Shown: in pieces, positions 1 to 12,703 of the stretch
How the letters are laid out: every line of letters begins with the position of its first letter
Position numbering within the stretch: the first letter of the stretch is position 1
From: Euonymus europaeus
Lineage: Eukaryota; Streptophyta; Magnoliopsida; Celastrales; Celastraceae
Length of the DNA stretch: 64,000 nucleotides
NCBI GenBank assembly: GCA_963580455.1
Contig: OY756962.1
Span: forward strand, 15,580,001-15,644,000
Direction: 5' to 3'
Made by a program: the position numbers and the translations under genes
Notes under the pieces: model-generated
What the model saw: the letters and a program-made list of their open reading frames with translations, nothing else
What the model was told of the DNA's origin: nothing
Database searches by the model: none

Positions 1-502
1 ACTTCGATGCCAAAACACCAACTTTTTATCACAAATGGACAAAACCACTAAAAGCTCCTCCATAGAGAGAGTTGAGCAACTTCGGACCAACAAAGTTGTT
101 CGGGATACACTTTTTATTGTTCTTCTATGTCAAATTTTACGAGTATAAGCTTCCTAGATTTTTTTGATGCTAAAACACCATCTTTCTATGACAAATGGAC
201 AAAACCGTTAAAAGCCCCTCCATAGAGAGAGTTGAGCAACTTCGGACTATCAAAGTTGTTCGCTGTACACTTTTTATTGTTCTTCTATGTCAAATTTTAC
301 GAGTATAATCTTCCAAGATTATTTCGATTCCAAATCACCAACTTTCTATGAGAAATGGACAAAACCGTTAAAAGCTCCTCCATAGAGAGTGTGGAGCAAC
401 TTCGAACCATCAAAGTTGCTCGATGTACACTTTTTATTGTCCTTCTATGTCAAATTTTACGAGTATAAGCTTCCTAGATTATTTTGATGCTAAAACACCA
501 AC
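1..502 (+). repeat. Lead-in of the duplicated block (matches 9668-10169)
   Basis: Three forward monomers that match 9668-10169 at an offset of 9,667, including the rare GTTGTTCGCTGTACAC variant near 265-280 and 9920-9947. The offset equals 3,633 plus 6,034, the two other offsets in this zone, so it belongs to the same duplication family. The match to 4136 onward begins only after about base 503. The block may extend left of the window. Confidence 0.75.
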
Positions 503-1664
503 TTTCTATGACAAATGGACAAAACCGTTAAAAGCCCCTCCATAGAGAGAGTTGAGCAACTTCGGACTATCAAAGTTGCTCGGTGTACACTTTTTATTGT
601 TCTTCTATGTCAAATTTTACGAGTATAATCTTCCAAGATTATTTCGATTCCAAATCACCAACTTTCTATGAGAAATGGACAAAACCGTTAAAAGCTCCTC
701 CATAGAGAGTGTGGAGCAACTTCGGACTATCAAATTTGCTCGGTGTACACTTTTTATTGTTCTTCTATGTCAAATTTTACGAGTATAATCTTCCAAGATT
801 ATTTCGATTCCAAATCACCAACTTTCTATGAGAAATGGACAAAACCGTTAAAAGCTCGTCCATAGAGAGTGTGGAATAACTTCGAACCATCAAAGTTGCT
901 CGATGTACACTTTTTATTGTTATTCTATGTCAAATTTTATGAGTATAAGCTTCCAAGATTATTTCGATTCTAAATCACCAACTTTCTATGAGAAATAGAC
1001 AAAACCGTTAAAAGCTCCTCCACAGAGAGAGTTGATCAACTTCGAACCAACAAAGTTCATCAAGATACACTTTTTATTGTTCTTCTTTGTCAAATTTTAC
1101 GAGTATAGGCTTCCAAGATTACTTCGATGCCAAAACACCAACTTTTTATCACAAATGGACAAAACCACTAAAAGCTCCTCCATAGAGAGAGTTGAGCAAC
1201 TTCGGACCAACAAAGTTGTTCGGGATACACTTTTTATTGTTCTTCTATGTCAAATTTTACGAGTATAAGCTTCCTAGATTTTTTTGATGCTAAAACACCA
1301 TCTTTCTATGACAAATGGACAAAACCGTTAAAAGCCCCTCCATAGAGAGAGTTGAGCAACTTCGGACTATCAAAGTTTCTCGCTGTACACTTTTTATTGT
1401 CCTTCTATGTCAAATTTTACGAGTATAATCTTCCAAGATTATTTCGATTCCAAATCACCAACTTTCTATGAGAAATGGACAAAACCGTTAAAAGCTCCTC
1501 CATAGAGAGTGTGGAGCAACTTCGAACCATCAAAGTTGCTCGATGTACACTTTTTATTGTCCTTCTATGTCAAATTTTACGAGTATAAGCTTCCTAGATT
1601 ATTTTGATGCTAAAACACCAACTTTCTATGACAAATGGACAAAACCGTTAAAAGCCCCTCAATA

Positions 1665-1972
1665 GAGAGAGTTGAGCAACTTCGGACTATCAAAGTTGCT
1701 CGGTGTACACTTTTTATTGTTCTTCTATGTCAAATTTTACGAGTATAATCTTCCAAGATTATTTCGATTCCAAATCACCAACTTTCTATGAGAAATGGAC
1801 AAAACCGTTAAAAGCTCCTCCATAGAGAGTGTGGAGCAACTTCGAACCATAGAAAGTTGGTGATTTGGAATCGAAATAATCTTGGAAGCTTATACTCATA
1901 AAATTTGACATAGAATAAAAATAAAAGTGTACACCGAGCAACTTTGATGGTCCGAAGTTGCTCAACTCTCTC
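1665..1972. repeat. Foldback inverted repeat at left inversion junction, copy 1
   Basis: Arms 1665-1787 and 1851-1972 are reverse complements with few mismatches around a 63-bp spacer. The inner 38 bp of each arm (1750-1787 and 1851-1888) match perfectly. It exists because the inversion joined a C-type forward monomer to the reverse of another C-type monomer. Single-stranded DNA or a transcript across it could fold into a long hairpin. Confidence 0.88.
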
Positions 1973-3036
1973 CATAATTGCTCAACTCTCTCCATAATTG
2001 CTCAACTCTCTCTATGGAGGAGCTTTTAACGGTTTTGTCTATTTCTCAAAGAAAGTTGGTGATTTGGAATCGAAATAATCTTGGAAGCTTATACTCATAA
2101 AATTTAATATAGAATAAAAATAAAAAGTGTACACCGAGCAACTTTGATGGTCCGAAGTTGCTCAACTCTCTCTATGGAGGGGCTTTTAACGGTTTTGTCC
2201 ATTTGTCATAGAAAGATGGTGTTTTAGCATCAAAATAATTTAGGAAGCTTATACTCGTAAAATTTGACAAAGAAGAACAATAAAAAGTGTATCCCGAGCA
2301 ACTTTGTTGGTCCGAAGTTGCTCAACTCTCTCTATGTAGGAGCTTTAAACGGTTTTTGTCCATTTGTGATTAAAAGTTGGTGTTTTGGCATCGAAATAAT
2401 CTTGGAAGCTTATACTCGTAAAATTTGACATAGAAGAACAATAAAAAGTGTACATCGAGCAACTTTGACGGTTCGAAGTTGCTCAACTCTCTCTATGGAG
2501 GGGCTTTTAACGGTTTTGTCCATTTGTCATAGAAAGATGGTGTTTTAGCATCGAAATAATCTAGGAAGCTTATACTCGTAAAATTTGACATAGAAGAACA
2601 ATAAAAAGTATATCCCGAGCAACTTTGTCGGTCCGAAGTTGCTCAACTCTCTCTATGGAGGAGCTTTTAACGGTTTTGTCCATTTGTGATAAAAAGTTGG
2701 TGTTTTGGCATCGAAGTAATCTTGGAAGCTTATACTTGTAAAATTTGACATAGAAGGACAATAAAAAGTGTACATCGAGCAACTTTGATGGTTCGAAGTT
2801 ACTCCACACTCTCTATGGAGGAGCTTTTAACGGTTTTGTCCATTTCTCATAGAAAGTTGGTGATTTGTAATCGAAATAATCTTGGAAGATTATACTCGTA
2901 AAATTTGACATAGAAGAACAATAAAAAGTGTACACCGAGCAACTTTGATAGTCCGAAGTTGCTCAACTCTCTCTATGAAGAGGCTTTTAACGGTTTTGTC
3001 CATTTGTCATAGAAAGATGGTGTTTTAGCATCAAAA
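1851..3036 (-). repeat. Inverted satellite block, copy 1
   Basis: About 7.4 monomers lie on the minus strand. The left junction is at 1848-1851: forward TTCGAACCAT runs into AGAAAGTTGG, sharing CAT. The right junction is at 3032-3036: reverse TTTTAGCATCAAAA runs into forward AAAACCGTTAAAAG, sharing CAAAA. Reversed monomers include all three types. Two carry TAGAATAAAAATAAAA, a variant I see only in the three inverted blocks. Short shared bases at both junctions suggest microhomology-mediated or template-switch joining. Confidence 0.92.
1958..2012 (-). repeat. 20-bp microtriplication inside inverted block, copy 1
   Basis: The 20-mer TTGCTCAACTCTCTCCATAA occurs at 1958-1977 and 1978-1997, followed by a third partial copy at 1998-2012. 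It adds 40 bp to one monomer. The unit covers one arm of the dyad plus the GAGAGAG tract. Replication slippage is the simplest cause. It is conserved in the other two inverted blocks. Confidence 0.92.
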
Positions 3037-5483
3037 ACCGTTAAAAGCCCCTCCATAGAGAGAGTTGAGCAACTTCGAACCATCAAAGTTGCTCGGTGTA
3101 CACTTTTTATTGTTCTTCTATGTCAAATTTTACGAGTATAAGCTTCCTAGATTATTTTGATGCTAAAACACCATCTTTCTATGAAAAATGGACAAAACCG
3201 TTAAAAGTCCCTCCATAGAGAGAGTAGAGCAACTTCGGACTATCAAAGTTGCTCGTTGTACACTTTTTATTGTTCTTCTATGTCAAATTTTACGAGTATA
3301 ATCTTCCAAGATTATTTCGATTCCAAATCACCAACTTTCTATGAGAAATGGACAAAACAGTTAAAAGTTCCTCCATAGAGAGTGTGGAGTAACTTCGAAC
3401 CATCAAAGTTGCTCGATGTACACTTTTTATTGTCCTTCTATGTCAAATTTTACGAGTATAAGCTTCCAAGATTACTTCGATGCCAAAACACCAACTTTTT
3501 ATCACAAATGGACAAAACCGTTAAAAGCTCCTCCATAGAGAGAGTTGAGCAACTTCGGACCAACAATGTCGCTCGGGATACACTTTTTATTGTTCTTCTA
3601 TGTCAAATTATACGATTATAAGCTTCCTAGATTATTTCGATGCTAAAACACCATCTTTCTACGACAAATGGACAAAACCGTTAAAAGCCCCACCATAGAG
3701 AGAGTTGAGCAACTTCGGACCATCAAAGTTGCTCGGTGTACACTTTTTATTGTTATTCTATGTCAAATTTTATGAGTATAAGCTTCCAAGATTATTTCGA
3801 TTCTAAATCACCAACTTTCTATGAGAAATAGACAAAACCGTTAAAAGCTCCTCCACAGAGAGAGTTGAGCAACTTCGAACCAACAAAGTTCATCAAGATA
3901 CACTTTTTATTGTTCTTCTTTGTCAAATTTTACGAGTATAAGCTTCCAAGATTACTTCGATGCCAAAACACCAACTTTTTATCACAAATGGACAAAACCA
4001 CTAAAAGCTCCTCCATAGAGAGAGTTGAGCAACTTCGGACCAACAAAGTTGTTCGGGATACACTTTTTATTGTTCTTCTATATCAAATTTTACGAGTATA
4101 AGCTTCCTAGATTTTTTTGATGCTAAAACACCATCTTTCTATGACAAATGGACAAAACCGTTAAAAGCCCCTCCATAGAGAGAGTTGAGCAACTTCGGAC
4201 TATCAAAGTTGCTCGGTGTACACTTTTTATTGTTCTTCTATGTCAAATTTTACGAGTATAATCTTCCAAGATTAATTCGATTCCAAATCACCAACTTTCT
4301 ATGAGAAATGGACAAAACCGTTAAAAGCTCCTCCATAGAGAGTGTGGAGCAACTTCGGACTATCAAATTTGCTCGGTGTACACTTTTTATTGTTCTTCTA
4401 TGTCAAATTTTACGAGTATAATCTTCCAAGATTATTTCGATTCCAAATCACCAACTTTCTATGAGAAATGGACAAAACCGTTAAAAGCTCGTCCATAGAG
4501 AGTGTGGAATAACTTCGAACCATCAAAGTTGCTCGATGTACACTTTTTATTGTTATTCTATGTCAAATTTTATGAGTATAAGCTTCCAAGATTATTTCGA
4601 TTCTAAATCACCAACTTTCTATGAGAAATAGACAAAACCGTTAAAAGCTCCTCCACAGAGAGAGTTGATCAACTTCGAACCAACAAAGTTCATCAAGATA
4701 CACTTTTTATTGTTCTTCTTTGTCAAATTTTACGAGTATAGGCTTCCAAGATTACTTCGATGCCAAAACACCAACTTTTTATCACAAATGGACAAAACCA
4801 CTAAAAGCTCCTCCATAGAGAGAGTTGAGCAACTTCGGACCAACAAAGTTGTTCGGGATACACTTTTTATTGTTCTTCTATGTCAAATTTTACGAGTATA
4901 AGCTTCCTAGATTTTTTTGATGCTAAAACACCATCTTTCTATGACAAATGGACAAAACCGTTAAAAGCCCCTCCATAGAGAGAGTTGAGCAACTTCGGAC
5001 TATCAAAGTTTCTCGCTGTACACTTTTTATTGTCCTTCTATGTCAAATTTTACGAGTATAATCTTCCAAGATTATTTCGATTCCAAATCACCAACTTTCT
5101 ATGAGAAATGGACAAAACCGTTAAAAGCTCCTCCATAGAGAGTGTGGAGCAACTTCGAACCATCAAAGTTGCTCGATGTACACTTTTTATTGTCCTTCTA
5201 TGTCAAATTTTACGAGTATAAGCTTCCTAGATTATTTTGATGCTAAAACACCAACTTTCTATGACAAATGGACAAAACCGTTAAAAGCCCCTCCATAGAG
5301 AGAGTTGAGCAACTTCGGACTATCAAAGTTGCTCGGTGTACACTTTTTATTGTTCTTCTATGTCAAATTTTACGAGTATAATCTTCCAAGATTATTTCGA
5401 TTCCAAATCACCAACTTTCTATGAGAAATGGACAAAACCGTTAAAAGCTCCTCCATAGAGAGTGTGGAGCAACTTCGAACCAT

Positions 5484-6669
5484 AGAAAGTTGGTGATTTG
5501 GAATCGAAATAATCTTGGAAGCTTATACTCATAAAATTTGACATAGAATAAAAATAAAAGTGTACACCGAGCAACTTTGATGGTCCGAAGTTGCTCAACT
5601 CTCTCCATAATTGCTCAACTCTCTCCATAATTGCTCAACTCTCTCTATGGAGGAGCTTTTAACGGTTTTGTCTATTTCTCATAGAAAGTTGGTGATTTGG
5701 AATCGAAATAATCTTGGAAGCTTATACTCATAAAATTTAATATAGAATAAAAATAAAAAGTGTACACCGAGCAACTTTGATGGTCCGAAGTTGCTCAACT
5801 CTCTCTATGGAGGGGCTTTTAACGGTTTTGTCCATTTGTCATAGAAAGATGGTGTTTTAGCATCAAAATAATTTAGGAAGCTTATACTCGTAAAATTTGA
5901 CAAAGAAGAACAATAAAAAGTGTATCCCGAGCAACTTTGTTGGTCCGAAGTTGCTCAACTCTCTCTATGTAGGAGCTTTAAACGGTTTTTGTCCATTTGT
6001 GATTAAAAGTTGGTGTTTTGGCATCGAAATAATCTTGGAAGCTTATACTCGTAAAATTTGACATAGAAGAACAATAAAAAGTGTACATCGAGCAACTTTG
6101 ACGGTTCGAAGTTGCTCAACTCTCTCTATGGAGGGGCTTTTAACGGTTTTGTCCATTTGTCATAGAAAGATGGTGTTTTAGCATCGAAATAATCTAGGAA
6201 GCTTATACTCGTAAAATTTGACATAGAAGAACAATAAAAAGTATATCCCGAGCAACTTTGTCGGTCCGAAGTTGCTCAACTCTCTCTATGGAGGAGCTTT
6301 TAACGGTTTTGTCCATTTGTGATAAAAAGTTGGTGTTTTGGCATCGAAGTAATCTTGGAAGCTTATACTTGTAAAATTTGACATAGAAGGACAATAAAAA
6401 GTGTACATCGAGCAACTTTGATGGTTCGAAGTTACTCCACACTCTCTATGGAGGAGCTTTTAACGGTTTTGTCCATTTCTCATAGAAAGTTGGTGATTTG
6501 TAATCGAAATAATCTTGGAAGATTATACTCGTAAAATTTGACATAGAAGAACAATAAAAAGTGTACACCGAGCAACTTTGATAGTCCGAAGTTGCTCAAC
6601 TCTCTCTATGAAGAGGCTTTTAACGGTTTTGTCCATTTGTCATAGAAAGATGGTGTTTTAGCATCAAAA
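5484..6669 (-). repeat. Inverted satellite block, copy 2
   Basis: Same junctions as copy 1 shifted by 3,633: CAT at 5481-5483 on the left and CAAAA ending at 6669 on the right. Internal monomer order is the same. The left foldback lies at 5298-5605. Copy 2 has CTCATAGAAAG where copy 1 has CTCAAAGAAAG. Confidence 0.92.
5591..5645 (-). repeat. 20-bp microtriplication, copy 2
   Basis: Same TTGCTCAACTCTCTCCATAA unit repeated at 5591-5610 and 5611-5630 with a third partial copy following. It was present before the block was duplicated. Confidence 0.92.
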
Positions 6670-7523
6670 ACCGTTAAAAGCCCCTCCATAGAGAGAGTTG
6701 AGCAACTTCGAACCATCAAAGTTGCTCGGTGTACACTTTTTATTGTTCTTCTATGTCAAATTTTACGAGTATAAGCTTCCTAGATTATTTTGATGCTAAA
6801 ACACCATCTTTCTATGAAAAATGGACAAAACCGTTAAAAGTCCCTCCATAGAGAGAGTAGAGCAACTTCGGACTATCAAAGTTGCTCGTTGTACACTTTT
6901 TATTGTTCTTCTATGTCAAATTTTACGAGTATAATCTTCCAAGATTATTTCGATTCCAAATCACCAACTTTCTATGAGAAATGGACAAAACAGTTAAAAG
7001 TTCCTCCATAGAGAGTGTGGAGTAACTTCGAACCATCAAAGTTGCTCGATGTACACTTTTTATTGTCCTTCTATGTCAAATTTTACGAGTATAAGCTTCC
7101 AAGATTACTTCGATGCCAAAACACCAACTTTTTATCACAAATGGACAAAACCGTTAAAAGCTCCTCCATAGAGAGAGTTGAGCAACTTCGGACCAACAAT
7201 GTCGCTCGGGATACACTTTTTATTGTTCTTCTATGTCAAATTATACGATTATAAGCTTCCTAGATTATTTCGATGCTAAAACACCATCTTTCTATGACAA
7301 ATGGACAAAACCGTTAAAAGCCCCACCATAGAGAGAGTTGAGCAACTTCGGACCATCAAAGTTGCTCGGTGTACACTTTTTATTGTTATTCTATGTCAAA
7401 TTTTATGAGTATAAGCTTCCAAGATTATTTCGATTCTAAATCACCAACTTTCTATGAGAAATAGACAAAACCGTTAAAAGCTCCTCCACAGAGAGAGTTG
7501 AGCAACTTCGAACCAACAAAGTT

Positions 7524-8804
7524 CATCGGGATATACTTTTTATTGTTTTTCTATGTCAAATTTTACGAGTATAAGCTTCCTAGATTATTTCGATGCTAAA
7601 ACACCGTCTTTCTATGAAAAATGGACAAAACCGTTAAAAGCCCCTCCATAAAGAGAGTTGAGCAACTTCGGACCATCAAACTTGCTCGGTTTACACTTTT
7701 TATTGTTATTCTATCTCAAATTTTATGAGTATAAGCTTCCAAGATTATTTCGATTCCAAATCACCAACTTTCTATGACAAATGGACAAAACCGTTAAAAA
7801 CCCCTCCATAGAGAGAGTTGAGCAACTTCGGACTATCAAAGTTGCTCGTTGTACACTTTTTATTGTTCTTCTATGTCAAATTTTACGAGTATAATCTTCC
7901 AAGATTATTTCGATTCCAAATCACCAACTTTCTATGAGAAATGGACAAAACAGTTAAAAGTTCCTCCATAGAGAGTGTGGAGTAACTTCGAACTATCAAA
8001 GTTGCTCGATGTACACTTTTTATTGTCCTTCTATGTCAAATTTTACGAGTATAAGCTTCCAAGATTACTTCGATGCCAAAACACCAACTTTTTATCACAA
8101 ATGGACAAAACCGTTAAAAGCTCCTCCATAGAGAGAGTTGAGCAACTTCGGACCAACAAAGTCGCTCGGGATACACTTTTTATTGTTCTTCTATGTCAAA
8201 TTATACGATTATAAGCTTCCTAGATTATTTCGATGCTAAAACACCATCTTTCTATGACAAATGGACAAAAACCGTTAAAAGCCCCACCATAGAGAGAGTT
8301 GAGCAACTTCGGACTATCAAAGTTGCTCGGTGTACACTTTTTATTGTTCTTCTATGTCAAATTTTACGAGTATAATCTTCCAAGATTATTTCGATTCCAA
8401 ATCACCAACTTTCTATGAGAAATGGACAAAACCGTTAAAAGCTCCTCCATAGAGAGTGTGGAGCAACTTCGAACCATCAAAGTTGCTCGATGTACACTTT
8501 TTATTGTCCTTCTATGTCAAATTTTATGAGTATAAGCTTCCTAGATTATTTTGATGCTAAAACACCAACTTTCTATGACAAATGGACAAAACCGTTAAAA
8601 GCTCCTCCATAGAGAGTGTGGAGCAACTTCGAACCATCAAAGTTGCTCGATGTACACTTTTTATTGTCCTTCTATGTCAAATTTTACGAGTATAAGCTTC
8701 CTAGATTATTTCGATTCTAAATCACCAACTTTCTATGAGAAATAGACAAAACCGTTAAAAGCTCCTCCACAGAGAGAGTTGAGCAACTTCGAACCAACAA
8801 AGTT
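7524..8804 (+). repeat. 1,281-bp eight-monomer segment absent from copy 1
   Basis: Flanking sequence matches 503-3890 at offset 3,633 on the left and 3891-5461 at offset 4,914 on the right. The difference, 1,281 bp, is eight monomers plus one base. The extra base is the fifth A in ACAAAAACCG near 8267. Either the first block lost these monomers or this unit gained them by unequal exchange. The segment has a copy at 13558-14838. Confidence 0.72.
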
Positions 8805-11517
8805 CATCGGGAGACACTTTTTATTGTTCTTCTTTGTCAAATTTTACGAGTATAAGCTTCCAAGATTACTTCGATGCCAAAACACCAACTTTTTATCACA
8901 AATGGACAAAACCACTAAAAGCTCCTCCATAGAGAGAGTTGAGCAACTTCGGACCAACAAAGTTGTTCGGGATACACTTTTTATTGTTCTTCTATATCAA
9001 ATTTTACGAGTATAAGCTTCCTAGATTTTTTTGATGCTAAAACACCATCTTTCTATGACAAATGGACAAAACCGTTAAAAGCCCCTCCATAGAGAGAGTT
9101 GAGCAACTTCGGACTATCAAAGTTGCTCGGTGTACACTTTTTATTGTTCTTCTATGTCAAATTTTACGAGTATAATCTTCCAAGATTATTTCGATTCCAA
9201 ATCACCAACTTTCTATGAGAAATGGACAAAACCGTTAAAAGCTCCTCCATAGAGAGTGTGGAGCAACTTCGGACTATCAAATTTGCTCGGTGTACACTTT
9301 TTATTGTTCTTCTATGTCAAATTTTACGAGTATAATCTTCCAAGATTATTTCGATTCCAAATCACCAACTTTCTATGAGAAATGGACAAAACCGTTAAAA
9401 GCTCCTCCATAGAGAGTGTGGAATAACTTCGAACCATCAAAGTTGCTCGATGTACACTTTTTATTGTTATTCTATGTCAAATTTTATGAGTATAAGCTTC
9501 CAAGATTATTTCGATTCTAAATCACCAACTTTCTATGAGAAATAGACAAAACCGTTAAAAGCTCCTCCACAGAGAGAGTTGATCAACTTCGAACCAACAA
9601 AGTTCATCAAGATACACTTTTTATTGTTCTTCTTTGTCAAATTTTACGAGTATAAGCTTCCAAGATTACTTCGATGCCAAAACACCAACTTTTTATCACA
9701 AATGGACAAAACCACTAAAAGCTCCTCCATAGAGAGAGTTGAGCAACTTCGGACCAACAAAGTTGTTCGGGATACACTTTTTATTGTTCTTCTATGTCAA
9801 ATTTTACGAGTATAAGCTTCCTAGATTTTTTTGATGCTAAAACACCATCTTTCTATGACAAATGGACAAAACCGTTAAAAGCCCCTCCAGAGAGAGAGTT
9901 GAGCAACTTCGGACTATCAAAGTTGTTCGCTGTACACTTTTTATTGTTCTTCTATGTCAAATTTTACGAGTATAATCTTCCAAGATTATTTCGATTCCAA
10001 ATCACCAACTTTCTATGAGAAATGGACAAAACCGTTAAAAGCTCCTCCATAGAGAGTGTGGAGCAACTTCGAACCATCAAAGTTGCTCGATGTACACTTT
10101 TTATTGTCCTTCTATGTCAAATTTTACGAGTATAAGCTTCCTAGATTATTTTGATGCTAAAACACCAACTTTCTATGACAAATGGACAAAACCGTTAAAA
10201 GCCCCTCCATAGAGAGAGTTGAGCAACTTCGGACTATCAAAGTTGCTCGGTGTACACTTTTTATTGTTCTTCTATGTCAAATTTTACGAGTATAATCTTC
10301 CAAGATTATTTCGATTCCAAATCACCAACTTTCTATGAGAAATGGACAAAACCGTTAAAAGCTCCTCCATAGAGAGTGTGGAGCAACTTCGGACTATCAA
10401 ATTTGCTCGGTGTACACTTTTTATTGTTCTTCTATGTCAAATTTTACGAGTATAATCTTCCAAGATTATTTCGATTCCAAATCACCAACTTTCTATGAGA
10501 AATGGACAAAACCGTTAAAAGCTCGTCCATAGAGAGTGTGGAATAACTTCGAACCATCAAAGTTGCTCGATGTACACTTTTTATTGTTATTCTATGTCAA
10601 ATTTTATGAGTATAAGCTTCCAAGATTATTTCGATTCTAAATCACCAACTTTCTATGAGAAATAGACAAAACCGTTAAAAGCTCCTCCACAGAGAGAGTT
10701 GATCAACTTCGAACCAACAAAGTTCATCAAGATACACTTTTTATTGTTCTTCTTTGTCAAATTTTACGAGTATAGGCTTCCAAGATTACTTCGATGCCAA
10801 AACACCAACTTTTTATCACAAATGGACAAAACCACTAAAAGCTCCTCCATAGAGAGAGTTGAGCAACTTCGGACCAACAAAGTTGTTCGGGATACACTTT
10901 TTATTGTTCTTCTATGTCAAATTTTACGAGTATAAGCTTCCTAGATTTTTTTGATGCTAAAACACCATCTTTCTATGACAAATGGACAAAACCGTTAAAA
11001 GCCCCTCCATAGAGAGAGTTGAGCAACTTCGGACTATCAAAGTTTCTCGCTGTACACTTTTTATTGTCCTTCTATGTCAAATTTTACGAGTATAATCTTC
11101 CAAGATTATTTCGATTCCAAATCACCAACTTTCTATGAGAAATGGACAAAACCGTTAAAAGCTCCTCCATAGAGAGTGTGGAGCAACTTCGAACCATCAA
11201 AGTTGCTCGATGTACACTTTTTATTGTCCTTCTATGTCAAATTTTACGAGTATAAGCTTCCTAGATTATTTTGATGCTAAAACACCAACTTTCTATGACA
11301 AATGGACAAAACCGTTAAAAGCCCCTCCATAGAGAGAGTTGAGCAACTTCGGACTATCAAAGTTGCTCGGTGTACACTTTTTATTGTTCTTCTATGTCAA
11401 ATTTTACGAGTATAATCTTCCAAGATTATTTCGATTCCAAATCACCAACTTTCTATGAGAAATGGACAAAACCGTTAAAAGCTCCTCCATAGAGAGTGTG
11501 GAGCAACTTCGAACCAT

Positions 11518-12703
11518 AGAAAGTTGGTGATTTGGAATCGAAATAATCTTGGAAGCTTATACTCATAAAATTTGACATAGAATAAAAATAAAAGTGTACA
11601 CCGAGCAACTTTGATGGTCCGAAGTTGCTCAACTCTCTCCATAATTGCTCAACTCTCTCCATAATTGCTCAACTCTCTCTATGGAGGAGCTTTTAACGGT
11701 TTTGTCTATTTCTCATAGAAAGTTGGTGATTTGGAATCGAAATAATCTTGGAAGCTTATACTCATAAAATTTAATATAGAATAAAAATAAAAAGTGTACA
11801 CCGAGCAACTTTGATGGTCCGAAGTTGCTCAACTCTCTCTATGGAGGGGCTTTTAACGGTTTTGTCCATTTGTCATAGAAAGATGGTGTTTTAGCATCAA
11901 AATAATTTAGGAAGCTTATACTCGTAAAATTTGACAAAGAAGAACAATAAAAAGTGTATCCCGAGCAACTTTGTTGGTCCGAAGTTGCTCAACTCTCTCT
12001 ATGTAGGAGCTTTAAACGGTTTTTGTCCATTTGTGATTAAAAGTTGGTGTTTTGGCATCGAAATAATCTTGGAAGCTTATACTCGTAAAATTTGACATAG
12101 AAGAACAATAAAAAGTGTACATCGAGCAACTTTGACGGTTCGAAGTTGCTCAACTCTCTCTATGGAGGGGCTTTTAACGGTTTTGTCCATTTGTCATAGA
12201 AAGATGGTGTTTTAGCATCGAAATAATCTAGGAAGCTTATACTCGTAAAATTTGACATAGAAGAACAATAAAAAGTATATCCCGAGCAACTTTGTCGGTC
12301 CGAAGTTGCTCAACTCTCTCTATGGAGGAGCTTTTAACGGTTTTGTCCATTTGTGATAAAAAGTTGGTGTTTTGGCATCGAAGTAATCTTGGAAGCTTAT
12401 ACTTGTAAAATTTGACATAGAAGGACAATAAAAAGTGTACATCGAGCAACTTTGATGGTTCGAAGTTACTCCACACTCTCTATGGAGGAGCTTTTAACGG
12501 TTTTGTCCATTTCTCATAGAAAGTTGGTGATTTGTAATCGAAATAATCTTGGAAGATTATACTCGTAAAATTTGACATAGAAGAACAATAAAAAGTGTAC
12601 ACCGAGCAACTTTGATAGTCCGAAGTTGCTCAACTCTCTCTATGAAGAGGCTTTTAACGGTTTTGTCCATTTGTCATAGAAAGATGGTGTTTTAGCATCA
12701 AAA
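11518..12703 (-). repeat. Inverted satellite block, copy 3
   Basis: Same junctions as copy 2 shifted by 6,034, with CAT at 11515-11517 on the left and CAAAA ending at 12703. The left foldback lies at 11332-11639. All three blocks share the same breakpoints, so the inversion happened once and was then copied. Confidence 0.92.
11625..11679 (-). repeat. 20-bp microtriplication, copy 3
   Basis: Same 20-mer at 11625-11644 and 11645-11664 plus a third partial copy, as in the other inverted blocks. Confidence 0.92.

Larger units (their letters stand above)
503..3890 (+). repeat. Segmental duplication block, copy 1
   Basis: About 3.39 kb nearly identical to 4136-7523 (offset 3,633) and to 10170-13557 (offset 9,667). 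It contains the 1,186-bp inverted segment, the 20-bp triplication and the unusual AAAGCTCGTCC variant near 851. Only a few differences were seen by eye: AATAGAGAG at 1661 against CATAGAGAG, CTCAAAGAAAG at 2046 against CTCATAGAAAG, and CTACGAC at 3659 against CTATGAC. Beyond about 3890 the match jumps to offset 4,914. Confidence 0.85.
4136..10169 (+). repeat. 6,034-bp tandem duplication, unit 1
   Basis: Matches 10170-16203 at offset 6,034 with only scattered differences, for example GTCCATAGAG at 4492 versus CTCCATAG at 9406 in related positions, and ACATTTTATTG at 15490 versus ACTTTTTATTG. The unit holds one inverted block, an eight-monomer stretch missing from the first block, and shared rare variants such as TATATCAAATTTT. 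Since 6,034 is 37.7 times 160, the odd length comes from the inversion junctions, the 40-bp triplication and 1-base indels. Confidence 0.88.

Noticed and set aside
1851..3036. Inverted block as a transposon with terminal inverted repeats.
   Set aside because: It is made only of satellite monomers, its ends are at different phases and not inverted copies of each other, and there is no target-site duplication or coding capacity.
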